Made by a program: the position numbers and the translations under genes
Notes under the pieces: model-generated
The model's database searches: none
What the model saw: the letters and a program-made list of their open reading frames with translations, nothing else
Told to the model about the DNA's origin: nothing
NCBI GenBank assembly: GCA_965233625.1
Contig: OZ247499.1
Coordinates: forward strand, 7,626,001-7,690,000
Reading direction: 5' to 3'
Source: G965233625 sp965233625
GTDB taxonomy: Bacteria > Planctomycetota > Planctomycetia > Pirellulales > Pirellulaceae
Length of the DNA: 64,000 bases
Part shown: positions 1-9,192 of the stretch, piece by piece
Numbering within the stretch: position 1 is the stretch's first letter
Layout of the letters: the number at the start of each line of letters is the position of its first letter

Positions 1-1989
1 CAGCAACGCGGGCATTCGTTCTAACAGTCGCTTGGCGAACTCCTCGGTAACTTTTTCAATCTCAGTGGCGGGCAGGCCGTCCTGGCTGAGAATCGCCGAC
101 AACTCTTCGCGCAGTTCGGGCAGGCGAATGCCGACCTGTAGATCATCGGCAAAGTCGCTGCTGAACAGCGTGCCCACAACCACACCCATACGTGAACGGT
201 CAAAATCCGCGAGGTTGATCTGATCCAGCGCTTCATCAACCGCTTGCAGGATGATGAACTGCAGCGGATTGGCGCCGGCGATATGACGCGGCGGAATGCG
301 ATGGCGTTTCCAGTCGTATTCGAAATTCTCCAGCAGTCCGCCAGTCCGCGACACGCTGCGATACGGCTGCGGGCGGCTTGGATCGAAGGCGATGTCCGCG
401 TCCCAACGTTGTGGCGGGATATCCGACTTCATCACGCGTTGCGAACGACGGAGTGCACGCAGCTCTTCGATATTGCCGGCGCCGGGGAAAACGCAGCTCA
501 TGCCGATGATGGCTACTGGCTCTTGCGGCGCTTCATCGCGTTGGCTAACGCTGGCTGGCAGGTGGACGCTTACCGGCGTTGCCGTGGCTGTTGTTTGATG
601 CTCTTCGACCACAACATGTGCGTTGAGTCCACCAATACCAAAAGCGTTGACCGCCGCCCGTCGCGGTGTTTCGCCTGGGGCCCATTCCAGGTGCGACGCG
701 GGCACGAAGAACGGCAGTTGCCGCCAGTCGATCTTACTGCTGGGCGTGCGGAAACTGGTCTGTGCCGGGATGAGCTGATGCTTCATCGCAAGCAGCGTTT
801 TGATCAACCCGGCAACGCCTGCCGTTTCCAGCGTGTGGCCGATGTTGGCCTTCACGCTGCTGATGGGGATCTTGCGGCCTTTGTTGCGGAGGCTTTCGCC
901 AAGCACTTCTCCCAACGCGGCAATCTCTGTTGAGTCACCCAGCGAAGTCGACGTTGCGTGTGCTTCGATGTACTCAATCGACGCGGGGTCGATACCGTGC
1001 TGATAAGCCCGCCGGATGGCCGCCGCCTGTCCTTTCTGCCGTGGGGCCCAGAGGCTCTTGCCACGGCCGTCGCAAGAGACACCGATATCGCGGACCACGC
1101 CCAGAATGTTATCGCCGGCTTCGATCGCAGCCTTTAGGGGGCGGACCGCAACCACGGCGTAACCTTCGCCCGGCACAAGGCCGTCCGCAGCTTCGTCCAG
1201 TGGCGAAGAACCTGTCGCTGAAACGGCCTGCGCGTGGCTGTACACGACCAGGTTATCCCATTTGCTGTACGTCGCGCCGCCGATCAACGCCATGTCGATT
1301 TCGCCCGCATCCAGCGCCTGACGGGCCAGCAGCAACGCATGGAGTGATGAGGCGCAAGCCGCGTTGAGCGTGATCGACGGACCGCGTAAGTTCAGCACGC
1401 TTGAGATCAGCGAAGTCAGCATGTGCGGCCCGACATGCGGCGCGCCGCCTGTGGTGCGATGCGGCAGACGCTGGCGGAACCTTTCGGTCAATTGGCTGGC
1501 GGTGCGATCCTGTAAGTCTTTAGGTAGGCCGTCTATTTCATGCAGCAGGGCGGCGACCTGTTCGACCAGGGTCGCCATCGTCAGGTCGCCGATCAACTCG
1601 GAGCCGCGCGTGTGACCGATGAAAACACCGGTGCGGCTGGACGGAAGATTGAACGGATCTCTGCCTGCATGCTGCAGTGCTTCGACCGCCGTCTGCAAGG
1701 CAACAACATGGCTAAGATCGTTGTTACGGGCGGCGTCTTCAGGAAACGAAAACTCCTGCCTTTCAAACGGCGTGTAGTCGCAAAGTGCGGCGATGTTGGA
1801 ATAGACCTGCCCCCGTACGCCACGCTCCGGGTTGTAGTACAGCCGCTGATCCAGCCGGTTGGGCGGGATCTCGCCAATGGCGTTTTCGCCTGCCAGCAGC
1901 ATCCGCCAGTATTCTTCAATGGAATTCGCCCCCGGCAGACGGCACGCCATTCCAATGATTGCGAGGGGTGTTGGTAAGTCTTGAGGCAT
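1..1989 (-). CDS. Polyketide/PUFA-type synthase, tandem ketosynthase domains (5' part only)
   Basis: The gene starts at an ATG at 1989 on the minus strand and runs off the left edge, so only about 663 N-terminal residues are visible. Residues about 8-440 form a beta-ketoacyl synthase domain. It has IIGMACRLPG near the start, the active-site cysteine at residue 212 in NAACASS, and the two catalytic histidines in EAHATST and NIGHT. A second ketosynthase domain begins immediately afterwards (AIIGMSCVFPG), with no acyltransferase or carrier domain between them; it is cut before its active site. Ketosynthases perform decarboxylative Claisen condensation of acyl chains. Tandem KS or KS-CLF arrangements are known from Pfa-type and other iterative lipid synthases, so a secondary-lipid product is plausible but not shown. 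It is divergent from a TcmP-like methyltransferase. Confidence 0.85.
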   Translation of the reverse strand, partial: MPQDLPTPLAIIGMACRLPGANSIEEYWRMLLAGENAIGEIPPNRLDQRLYYNPERGVRGQVYSNIAALCDYTPFERQEFSFPEDAARNNDLSHVVALQTAVEALQHAGRDPFNLPSSRTGVFIGHTRGSELIGDLTMATLVEQVAALLHEIDGLPKDLQDRTASQLTERFRQRLPHRTTGGAPHVGPHMLTSLISSVLNLRGPSITLNAACASSLHALLLARQALDAGEIDMALIGGATYSKWDNLVVYSHAQAVSATGSSPLDEAADGLVPGEGYAVVAVRPLKAAIEAGDNILGVVRDIGVSCDGRGKSLWAPRQKGQAAAIRRAYQHGIDPASIEYIEAHATSTSLGDSTEIAALGEVLGESLRNKGRKIPISSVKANIGHTLETAGVAGLIKTLLAMKHQLIPAQTSFRTPSSKIDWRQLPFFVPASHLEWAPGETPRRAAVNAFGIGGLNAHVVVEEHQTTATATPVSVHLPASVSQRDEAPQEPVAIIGMSCVFPGAGNIEELRALRRSQRVMKSDIPPQRWDADIAFDPSRPQPYRSVSRTGGLLENFEYDWKRHRIPPRHIAGANPLQFIILQAVDEALDQINLADFDRSRMGVVVGTLFSSDFADDLQVGIRLPELREELSAILSQDGLPATEIEKVTEEFAKRLLERMPALL

Positions 1990-2191
1990 GAATCTGTTAG
2001 ATACGAATAACCAGGCGAAGACAGCGAGGCATATCGAACGGAAAACGCGGCGAAAGATAGTCTTCAGCTTAATCAGTAATTAACAACCACGTGGCTATTC
2101 CACCGGCCCGATGCTACACTAATTCAGAATACGATTCGAGAATACAGGCAAAACACGCAATACAGGCAATTATTGGCGTCCAGGTGACTTA
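1990..2191. promoter_or_regulatory. Divergent intergenic region, synthase / methyltransferase
   Basis: This 202-bp AT-richer spacer separates the divergent synthase (minus) and methyltransferase (plus) genes and must hold both promoters. A TACACT hexamer near 2115 could be a plus-strand -10 box, but no convincing -35 was found. No gene or RNA was recognised in it. Confidence 0.4.
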
Positions 2192-3019
2192 ATGGTTGAT
2201 ATTTCGCTCTCTGGTGTGCAAGAGACGCTGTTCATTCCCCTTGTCTGCCGGGCGATAGAGACGAAGCGCGCTGATGCCATCTGCCAGGACCTCAAGGCAG
2301 TTGAGATTGTCGATTCTTTGAATGGCCAGCTCAAAAAGTTCGAAAATGCAGGCACCGTTCACCTGGATGTGGCTGTCCGCACAGAGATTTTCGACGAAAT
2401 GGTTTCGGCCTTTCTGGCCAGGCATCCAAAATCTATTGTGGTGAATCTTGGCGCCGGTCTGGATGCCCGCTTTCACCGGCTGGACAACGGCCAGGTCCGC
2501 TGGTTTGAACTGGATCTGCCCGATGTCATTGCTCTGCGACATCAGTTTTACAACGAGTCACCGCGCCATCGATTTGTGGCGACGGACTTATCCAAGCCTG
2601 ACTGGATCCAGGAACTTGGCCGCACTGACGAGCCGGTTCTGTTGATTGCTGAAGGGCTCTTTCCGTATCTCACGGGTGAAACGGTGCGTGGCCTGTGCGA
2701 GCATTGCCTGGAATATCTGCCCGGTTCTGAGATGCTGGCGCAGTCGATTTCGCCCAATCTGGTCAACCGGCAGGCAATCATTCCGGGGGTGAAACAGACC
2801 GCTGCGGAATTCCGCTGGGGCATCAAATCCGGCCGCGAGTACGAGAAGTGGGACAAGCGGATCGAATTTGTCGCCGACTGGGCGTTAACCGCCCGGCACC
2901 GGGAACGCTGGCGTGAGGAAACCAGGAAATGGTGGTTCGTGCCGTTTCTGGAAAGCACCATGCGGCGCGACCTGAAAATCTCTCAGTTGAAGTTTCATGC
3001 GAAGGACTTTCGCGATTGA
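2192..3019 (+). CDS. SAM-dependent O-methyltransferase, TcmP/LCM family
   Basis: A 275-aa protein of the leucine carboxyl methyltransferase/TcmP-like family, class I SAM-dependent methyltransferases that often act on polyketides. The SAM-binding motif is NLGAGLD at residues 85-91, followed by the acidic strand FELDLPDVI around 105-113 and VATDLSKPDW further on. These motifs and the length fit the family. It has no signal peptide, so it is cytoplasmic. It diverges from the synthase gene, which makes modification of that product a reasonable inference. The next gene starts within its stop codon. The substrate cannot be determined from sequence. Confidence 0.85.
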   Translation: MVDISLSGVQETLFIPLVCRAIETKRADAICQDLKAVEIVDSLNGQLKKFENAGTVHLDVAVRTEIFDEMVSAFLARHPKSIVVNLGAGLDARFHRLDNGQVRWFELDLPDVIALRHQFYNESPRHRFVATDLSKPDWIQELGRTDEPVLLIAEGLFPYLTGETVRGLCEHCLEYLPGSEMLAQSISPNLVNRQAIIPGVKQTAAEFRWGIKSGREYEKWDKRIEFVADWALTARHRERWREETRKWWFVPFLESTMRRDLKISQLKFHAKDFRD

Positions 3020-3549
3020 ACAAGCCAGACCATCAGCCGGAAACGACTGAGACGGACTCAACGGATGCCGGACCACCGCCATCGCTCGCGCGGTTTGCAT
3101 TGCTGACGGCAGGTCCGCGTGATCTTATCATCAACGCGGTCATCAACACGCCCATTGCCTGGTTCTTTTACAGTGCGGCTGAAAGCGTACGCCTGGCAGG
3201 CGATAGTTCGGTGATGTCGATGCTGATCCCGATGACGCTGATCCTTTCGTTTCTCACCACCTTCTTTGGATACTTCGCAGGAATTCAAAGGCGGAAGGCA
3301 GGGCTGGCCACACCAGCCTGGCGTGAGGGGACGCCCTGGTTCAAACAAGCGCTGCTGTGGAGTGCGGTCTGGGCGGCGATGGCCGTGACGGCATGCGTTG
3401 TTGTGGACTGGGCGGTGCAGACGCTGGCGCCGGAACTGGCTATGCCTGGCTGGGCAGGCGTGGTGCTGATCGGGGCTTATGCGGGCGTGTTAGCGTACGT
3501 GCTGCATGCCCGCGCGGTGATGGCAGCGGCGCGGATGGGTGCTGAGTAA
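3016..3549 (+). CDS. Small integral membrane protein, unknown function
   Basis: About 177 aa if translation begins at the TTG at 3016, which overlaps the TGA of the methyltransferase and suggests translational coupling. The reading frame is open further upstream to 2929, but that part lies inside the methyltransferase gene and looks spurious. After a polar N-terminus rich in Thr, Asp and Pro, about four hydrophobic segments follow (near INAVINTPIAWFFY, MLIPMTLILSFL, LWSAVWAAMAVTACVVV and GVVLIGAYAGVLAYVL), so it is an inner-membrane protein. I do not recognise the family. The operon with the methyltransferase points to a shared pathway. Confidence 0.6.
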   Translation: MNKPDHQPETTETDSTDAGPPPSLARFALLTAGPRDLIINAVINTPIAWFFYSAAESVRLAGDSSVMSMLIPMTLILSFLTTFFGYFAGIQRRKAGLATPAWREGTPWFKQALLWSAVWAAMAVTACVVVDWAVQTLAPELAMPGWAGVVLIGAYAGVLAYVLHARAVMAAARMGAE

Positions 3550-3572
3550 GCCGCGTGCGATAACGCGTAGCG

Positions 3573-5471
3573 TCAGCGTTTCTCTGCGATGCGTCTGGCC
3601 GTGAATGTGCGCAGCAGCGGTATTTTTGATTGGCCAAGGAACTTGACGGCCTGCGCCGGACTGGCAGCGACCGCCGGTTCGACGCCGTACCAGATCATCA
3701 GCGGGATGTTCTGGTCGCTTGCATCTTCCTCACGTGCAGCCAGCGCCGTTGCCAAGGGCCAACGCGCTTCAAGCGGCATGCGCTGCAACATGGCCGCCAG
3801 ATAAACACGCACCAGCGCGGACCCGTCGCTTCCCGCCATCTCCACGAAACGCTGCCGCGCCTGGGCGGAAGGCGGCGCCAGATCGCATAAGAACCGCACG
3901 GCCCAACTACGGACATGCTCATTCTTGTGGGCAGTCAATTCCAGCAGATACTTTTCATCCAGACCATTCACTGCATTCAGCGCCCACAGTATCCGCAACT
4001 TGCGGCTGATATCTGGATGGGCTGCAAATGCGTTTTTTAATGTGCCGGCGGTATGCGTCATATTCTCACCTGCGACGGCCCGTTCGTGCAGAATGCGACG
4101 GGCGTGACGCACGTGCCACTCAGAACCGGCGAATGTTAGATGCACCAGTTCATCCGACCGTAGTTTCGCGAGGTCAAAGGCGGGCAAGGAAGGCTTCTGC
4201 CCGAAAGTGATCTTGTAGATCCGGCCGCTCGTGCGATGAACACCGTCGTTGTCGTGGCATTCGCCGTAGTCCTGCCAGTCGATCATCATCACGCCGCCAT
4301 CGGGTCCGTACTTCATCGAGAGTGAACGGAACCAGACATCGTTGGCCCGCAGGAAGTCGGGAGCATGTTTGCCCACATAGCCTGAACCGCGACGCTCTAG
4401 CACGTCGTTATTGATGCGGTGGCCGTGGATGTTGTTCATAAACAGCGTGTGGCGGTACTGCTTCGGCCAGTTGTTTCCCTGATAGATCATCAGGCCGGTG
4501 TGCGCGTGTCCTCCGCCCCGCACGTCATGCTCCCCTTTGCCGCCGCGTGAACTCTGCCATTTGCCGCCGGCCCAATGGATATGGTCGCATGTCGGGCCGA
4601 TGCGTCCGTAAGCGTAGGGATTATCTACTTCATTAGGGCGGCGTTTATAGAGGGCGCCAGGCAGTAGATGCCAGAGATGCTCCAGCACGCAATTCACGAA
4701 AAACGCCTGGCCCATATCGTTAAAGTCCAGGCCCCAGGGATTCACGCCGCCCTGCGAAACGATCTCGAACTTCTTCTCCGTGGGATGATACCGCCAGACG
4801 CCGCGCGAAATGACGGTGCGTTCTTCATCCGGCGTACCTGGTTTGCCCACCCGCGATGGATTGGCGTTGCCGATGCAGCCGTACAGCCAGCCATCGGGTC
4901 CCCAGTTCAGGTTGTTGATGACATTGGCCCGCGTCTTCATCGACCAGCCATCCAGGTGCTTTACCGGCGGCCCGTCGGGCACATCGTCGCCATCCGCATC
5001 GGGGATAAAGATCAGATCGGGCGTGTTGCACACCCACACACCGCCGTGACCAAACGCCAGCCCCGTAGAGTAGTTGCCTTTGTCCCAGAAGATTTTCCGC
5101 GAATCGAAAACGCCGTCGTTATCTTTATCTTCAAAGATCAGAATGCGGTCGCGGCCGGTTTCCTGCCATATCGGATACGAGTAGTTCTCCAGCACCCACA
5201 GCCGTCCACGGTCGTCAAAGGTCATCGCAATCGGCTGCGCCACGTGAGGTTCGGCTGCGAACAGCGTGGCCTTAAAACCGGGCGGCAACGTCATCTTCTC
5301 TAGCGCGGCCTGTGGTGACAGAGGTTCGTCACCCGGCTTCTGCGTATTCTTCACACCATCGGGCAGACCGCTGGTTTTGGGAAATTCCGCGGCAGCATGG
5401 CTGGCAATTAGCAGCGTCAGCAGAACGCCGGCAAGCCATGTGAAGTCTGGAACGTAACACTGCTTGGGCAT
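3573..5471 (-). CDS. PVC-type membrane-bound dehydrogenase (sorbosone/glucose dehydrogenase propeller), lacking the heme domain
   Basis: A 632-aa exported protein. Residues 1-29 form a signal peptide ending at AAAEF. A beta-propeller of the sorbosone/glucose dehydrogenase type follows (GFKATLFAAEPHVAQPIAMTFDD, then NLNWGPDGWLYG, GVNPWGLDF and MKYGPDGGVMMIDW, read as separate short motifs). The C-terminal third is helical and HEAT-like. PVC-type relatives normally continue into more HEAT repeats and a CxxCH cytochrome c domain. Here no CxxCH is present and the protein stops after FTARRIAEKR. The stop lies only 23 bp from the end of the convergent membrane-protein gene, so a C-terminal truncation is possible. 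It is downstream of, and probably co-transcribed with, the Gfo/Idh/MocA oxidoreductase (50-bp gap). A role in sugar oxidation in the periplasm is inferred from family. Confidence 0.8.
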   Translation of the reverse strand: MPKQCYVPDFTWLAGVLLTLLIASHAAAEFPKTSGLPDGVKNTQKPGDEPLSPQAALEKMTLPPGFKATLFAAEPHVAQPIAMTFDDRGRLWVLENYSYPIWQETGRDRILIFEDKDNDGVFDSRKIFWDKGNYSTGLAFGHGGVWVCNTPDLIFIPDADGDDVPDGPPVKHLDGWSMKTRANVINNLNWGPDGWLYGCIGNANPSRVGKPGTPDEERTVISRGVWRYHPTEKKFEIVSQGGVNPWGLDFNDMGQAFFVNCVLEHLWHLLPGALYKRRPNEVDNPYAYGRIGPTCDHIHWAGGKWQSSRGGKGEHDVRGGGHAHTGLMIYQGNNWPKQYRHTLFMNNIHGHRINNDVLERRGSGYVGKHAPDFLRANDVWFRSLSMKYGPDGGVMMIDWQDYGECHDNDGVHRTSGRIYKITFGQKPSLPAFDLAKLRSDELVHLTFAGSEWHVRHARRILHERAVAGENMTHTAGTLKNAFAAHPDISRKLRILWALNAVNGLDEKYLLELTAHKNEHVRSWAVRFLCDLAPPSAQARQRFVEMAGSDGSALVRVYLAAMLQRMPLEARWPLATALAAREEDASDQNIPLMIWYGVEPAVAASPAQAVKFLGQSKIPLLRTFTARRIAEKR

Positions 5472-5521
5472 ACTGAACCTATCAACACTTTGAACGCAGA
5501 TTTGACAATGAAACTGGGGGA

Positions 5522-6979
5522 CTAGCTAACTTCTGGCACTTCGTAACCCTTGCGGTAATCACGCGTGAGCATCTGGTTGGCCTGGTCGTCGCCAATGAAC
5601 TTCTCCGTCTTCGGATCAAACTTCAGCACCCGGCCCAACATGTAAGTCCGTTCTGACAGTTGCAGGTCAACTGCCTTGAGATTGTCGACGACTTTGTCAA
5701 ACGCTTCGACGACCACTTTGTTATCGCCCAGCGTTTTCGCCTTCTTATCAAACGCAACCTGCTCACCCAGCCGGTACGAGATATTGGGCAGGTGGCACAA
5801 CGCACTTGAGTAATGGCCGGTGTGTGCGTCGCAGTTGCTGTCTTTGGGATTGCCGCTGCGGATGGTCGAAATCCAGCTGCCGAAAGGTCCGCCCGAAACG
5901 ACGTCGACGGACTTGGTAGGTTTAACGCGTTCTGACTTTCCGCCGTTTTTGGGCGTGAAGGTGCTGCCGCGGATGACGCCTTCGGTGGTGTAGAACTCGT
6001 TGCTGACATTGCGCGGCGGCGCCTTGGGATACTTGCGGCTATCGACCAGACCGCGAGTTTCGAACACCAGCAGCACGCCGTTGAAGTCCATCACCGAAAG
6101 CTGCATGTTGGGCGTCTGCCCCTGATCCTGTTCCGGCGGCGTGAACCGTCCGCCGAGGCTCCAGATTTCGTTGGGCAGCGTGCCGTCTTTGATCGCCCAG
6201 CGGGCGACATCCATCTGATGCACGCCCTGGTTGCCGGTATCGCCGTTGCCAAAATCCCAGAACCAGTGCCAGTTATAAGGATGCAGTTTGCCGTGATATT
6301 CCTGGAACTTGGCCGGGCCGAGCCACTGCGAAAAATCAAAGCCCTTGGGCGGCGCCCCGACGTTCTTCTTGCCGATGCTCCACCGCGGCTTGCAGCAGTA
6401 GCCTTTTGAAATCAGCAGTTTGCCGTACTTCTCTTCATGGATCGCCGCCATCACATTGGCCGTTCCACCGCTGCTGCGGGTCTGCGTGCCGTGCTGAATG
6501 ACGACATTGTATTTGTCCTGGGCAGCAGCACACTGGCGGCCTTCAAACACGTTATGGCTGAGCGGTTTTTCTACATACACATGCTTGCCACGCTGGGCCG
6601 CCCAGACGGTGATGAGTGAATGCCAGTGGTTGCAGGTGGCCACCGTCACCGCGTCGAGGTTCTTATCATCCAGCGCCTCTAGGATGTTCTGCATCGTCTT
6701 AGGCTCGTTGCCGCCCTTGGCTTTCACCTTCGCCTTCTTCGAGTCAAACAGCCGCGAATCCGGATCGATCAGATGCGTCACATCCACATTCTTCATGCCC
6801 GCCAGACCATCGATATGCGAATTGCCACGGCCATTAATCCCGGCCACACCCACGCGGATGGTGTCGTTCGCCCCGATAATCTTCCCGGAAGCCTTGGTCC
6901 CAGCAATATTAAACAGCGCGAAACCGGCGCCAGCGGCAGCCGTCGTTTTCAGAAAGCTACGGCGATCATTACGGGACAT
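5522..6979 (-). CDS. Tat-exported Gfo/Idh/MocA-family oxidoreductase
   Basis: A 485-aa NAD(P)-dependent oxidoreductase family protein. The ATG at 6979 is preferred over an upstream GTG because it has a strong AAGGAG ribosome site eight bases away. The N-terminus carries a twin-arginine signal (RRSFLK, then a hydrophobic stretch), so it is exported folded, as is common for planctomycete members. The Rossmann motif GINGRG is at about 48-53, CNHWH at 116-120 and the family EKPLS motif at 137-141. The C-terminal half has GDTGNQGVHQMDVARWA, typical of the bacterial C-terminal domain of this family. These enzymes oxidise or reduce sugars and cyclitols; the substrate is unknown. It probably forms an operon with the PVC-type dehydrogenase. 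Confidence 0.9.
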   Translation of the reverse strand: MSRNDRRSFLKTTAAAGAGFALFNIAGTKASGKIIGANDTIRVGVAGINGRGNSHIDGLAGMKNVDVTHLIDPDSRLFDSKKAKVKAKGGNEPKTMQNILEALDDKNLDAVTVATCNHWHSLITVWAAQRGKHVYVEKPLSHNVFEGRQCAAAQDKYNVVIQHGTQTRSSGGTANVMAAIHEEKYGKLLISKGYCCKPRWSIGKKNVGAPPKGFDFSQWLGPAKFQEYHGKLHPYNWHWFWDFGNGDTGNQGVHQMDVARWAIKDGTLPNEIWSLGGRFTPPEQDQGQTPNMQLSVMDFNGVLLVFETRGLVDSRKYPKAPPRNVSNEFYTTEGVIRGSTFTPKNGGKSERVKPTKSVDVVSGGPFGSWISTIRSGNPKDSNCDAHTGHYSSALCHLPNISYRLGEQVAFDKKAKTLGDNKVVVEAFDKVVDNLKAVDLQLSERTYMLGRVLKFDPKTEKFIGDDQANQMLTRDYRKGYEVPEVS

Positions 6980-7152
6980 GGGCGACACTCCTTCGGCGTG
7001 ATGAACGGGTGGGACGACGGTATTACATCACACCACGGGGGCCATGTCCAACTTTCGATGGATTGTCGAAACGCATGCCCACGGGCGCCGGTTTCGCATG
7101 AGCCCAATCCGCGGATGTATCACTGGCTTGTCTGCGGTTGAGTAGGATTTTC

Positions 7153-7181
7153 TTGACGCGTGATCTAATCATTGATATCCC
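7153..7181 (+). promoter_or_regulatory. Possible sigma70-type promoter
   Basis: TTGACG at 7153-7158 matches the -35 consensus well. It is followed, after 17 bases, by TATCCC at 7176-7181, a poor -10. It lies about 80 bases before the hypothetical gene at 7261. The assignment is tentative. Confidence 0.25.
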
Positions 7182-7260
7182 TGCATTGATGAGAATCGCT
7201 CACACTTCGAACGGATCAAGGCATTAATCGTTCGCACATTTGCCAGGACGGGTAAGAGCT

Positions 7261-7665
7261 ATGGGACAGTACGCTGAAGCGGAATGGTACAAGAGGCGAG
7301 TTGCCCAGTGGGTAGCGCAGTATGGGGCTGTGCCACCGCCGTGGGTTTTCGCTGAGAACTCGCATCCATACAGTATTCGCTGGCGTATGGGCGAAGGCGA
7401 AACCCTCGTCATGGTGTTTAACGAATGGTGGGAACAAGAAGGCAAAAGTGAAGCAGAACGTATCGACTACTTCCGCAAGTGGCCGGCTCCGCCACGCTGG
7501 ATGCCATGGATGGCAGACGCGATCTGGGATCTCGAACCCTGGAATTCCGAAGGCGAATTCGACTACCAGCCATATTTCAGAAAGCTCACCGACCTCGGAT
7601 TCCAAGGTGCCGACGATTACGAACGCGACTTGGATGACAAGAAGTGGCTCGACATGGAGAGCTGA
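7261..7665 (+). CDS. Hypothetical protein, Trp-rich, 134 aa
   Basis: A 134-aa cytoplasmic-looking protein starting at the ATG at 7261 (MGQYAEAEWYK); an in-frame TTG at 7240 would add seven residues. It is rich in Trp, Glu and Asp, with about a dozen tryptophans including WWEQE, PPRWMPWM and IWDLEPW. It has no signal peptide, membrane segment or recognised domain. It stands alone between divergent or unrelated genes. I do not recognise the family; the strong codon regularity supports a real gene. Confidence 0.6.
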   Translation: MGQYAEAEWYKRRVAQWVAQYGAVPPPWVFAENSHPYSIRWRMGEGETLVMVFNEWWEQEGKSEAERIDYFRKWPAPPRWMPWMADAIWDLEPWNSEGEFDYQPYFRKLTDLGFQGADDYERDLDDKKWLDMES

Positions 7666-7740
7666 CGCGTCAGCATCGACGAACAGTTCGCTGCAGACGG
7701 TAACGCGTTAATGAAGTGTTGATGTCCTATCCGCTTCGCG

Positions 7741-8856
7741 TTACAGGGCGAAGACGTTTACCTGCGCGATGAACGACCATTCGAAGAAGCGGTCGGTCGT
7801 TCCGTTGAACGAAAGGTTGTCATCTACGTTACGAGTGTCGCGCAATGGAAACGCGAAGCCGAACGTGATGGTCGCGTGGTTACAGAGCGTGCTGGTCATG
7901 CCCACGGTCAGGTCGAGGTTGTCGGTGTGCCCCAGTGGCGCGTCGCATGGCGCCGGCGTGGTGAGATACGCTAGCTCGACCATCGCTGCCAGGCTTGTGA
8001 AAACGGGGGCTTCCGTATCTTTGTACAGGAAGTAGCCAAAGGAGGTGTCGACCATCAGCAGATCCGTTTCACGGATATCGCTGGTTCCGAAAGCGGCGGG
8101 CATGAAGGTGATCGTCTCGCCAGCGGTTGCGATACGATAGGACACAAAGTTCTGCACAAAGAAATCGCCTGCCTGAAAAAGGCTCGCCAGGTAGGGTGTC
8201 AGGAACCAGGTTGACTGGTCGTTGCGGAACGTGAGAATCGGTGCTGCGCTGCCGCGTTGATCTGACGACGTGGGCGCTTCCACCCGCAGACCGCCGGAGA
8301 GCGTCGCCCAGTCGTTTTCGCAGAGTCGCGTCTTCATGCCAAAGGCGAGGTTCCCCATCCGGCTGGAGCCACCGTTCTCGACGGCGAGCGTCTGAGACTG
8401 GTCGGTGCTGTGCTGCACCGGAACGATGAACTCTGCCGAAAGCAGACCGTCGAACATTGCCTGCTCGTATTGCAGCGTGTATTCGTGCAATTCGCGGTCA
8501 ACGAACTGGCTAGGACCGCCGCCCGTCCGGCTAAATGTCTGCACATCGCCCAGCAGTTTGTACGCAAACGCGATCCGCGTGCGCGGAAGGGGACTGTTGT
8601 TTTCCGAAACACGGCTGAAATGCCGGTGATAGTAATTGTTCGTTAGGACGGCGCCATCCTGGACAGGAGCGAGGAACGGCTGCCTGAGCGTGTGGCCGCC
8701 GCCGATCATATTCGGGATAAGGGCTTCTGTAGAAGTAGACGGCTGCGTGAATGACGCGAATGACCCGTCAAATAGCTCCGCCCTTGCAGAGGTTGCCGCG
8801 AGAAGGGTGAGAGCAACGCTCGCCACAATTAAACGCACGAAATCCGCCTTCAACAT
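7741..8856 (-). CDS. Exported beta-barrel-like outer-membrane protein, unknown function
   Basis: 371 aa from the ATG at 8856, chosen because it begins a clear signal peptide (MLKADFVRLIVASVAL, cleavage after TSARA) and has AAGGA about ten bases upstream; the frame stays open 28 codons further. The mature part alternates polar and hydrophobic residues and ends with an aromatic strand, WSFIAQVNVFAL, as outer-membrane beta-barrels do. The composition resembles the MetA-pathway-of-phenol-degradation-type planctomycete porin-like family, but I cannot confirm membership. It lies downstream of the AAA ATPase gene on the same strand with a 336-bp gap, so it is probably transcribed separately. Confidence 0.6.
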   Translation of the reverse strand: MLKADFVRLIVASVALTLLAATSARAELFDGSFASFTQPSTSTEALIPNMIGGGHTLRQPFLAPVQDGAVLTNNYYHRHFSRVSENNSPLPRTRIAFAYKLLGDVQTFSRTGGGPSQFVDRELHEYTLQYEQAMFDGLLSAEFIVPVQHSTDQSQTLAVENGGSSRMGNLAFGMKTRLCENDWATLSGGLRVEAPTSSDQRGSAAPILTFRNDQSTWFLTPYLASLFQAGDFFVQNFVSYRIATAGETITFMPAAFGTSDIRETDLLMVDTSFGYFLYKDTEAPVFTSLAAMVELAYLTTPAPCDAPLGHTDNLDLTVGMTSTLCNHATITFGFAFPLRDTRNVDDNLSFNGTTDRFFEWSFIAQVNVFAL

Positions 8857-9192
8857 GCTGCCTATCCTTGGCTGTGCGGAAAACCGGCCGCTATCGCCGG
8901 TAATCGTAAACCCGAACTCGCAATGCACCGCTGTCACCACGACAAGCGGCGTTAATGGCTATCACATCCTGGGAATCGGATATCCCCACGCGAAACTTGA
9001 AACGGCCCCCCTGTTGGCGGCAGCGTTTCCTGACTTTGCCCAGCTTCCGTGCCTTCGTTCAGCTGCGATTGCATTCACGCCGGCAGAACGTGCTAGCAAC
9101 AACATGACTGCAACGTATGAATCACCTGTTAGAGACCGCGATGGTTCGCGTTAATCCCCAGGAATATGATCGTCCACCTTGGCCGCTTGGGG
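8857..9192. other. Intergenic spacer (336 bp)
   Basis: This separates the AAA ATPase stop from the start of the beta-barrel-like gene, both on the minus strand. It should contain the promoter of the latter, but no convincing boxes, terminator, RNA gene or supportable small gene was found. Confidence 0.4.

Noticed and set aside
244..933. Plus-strand open frame opposite the ketosynthase gene
   Set aside because: The minus-strand frame encodes continuous ketosynthase sequence with catalytic motifs; the plus frame is a shadow.
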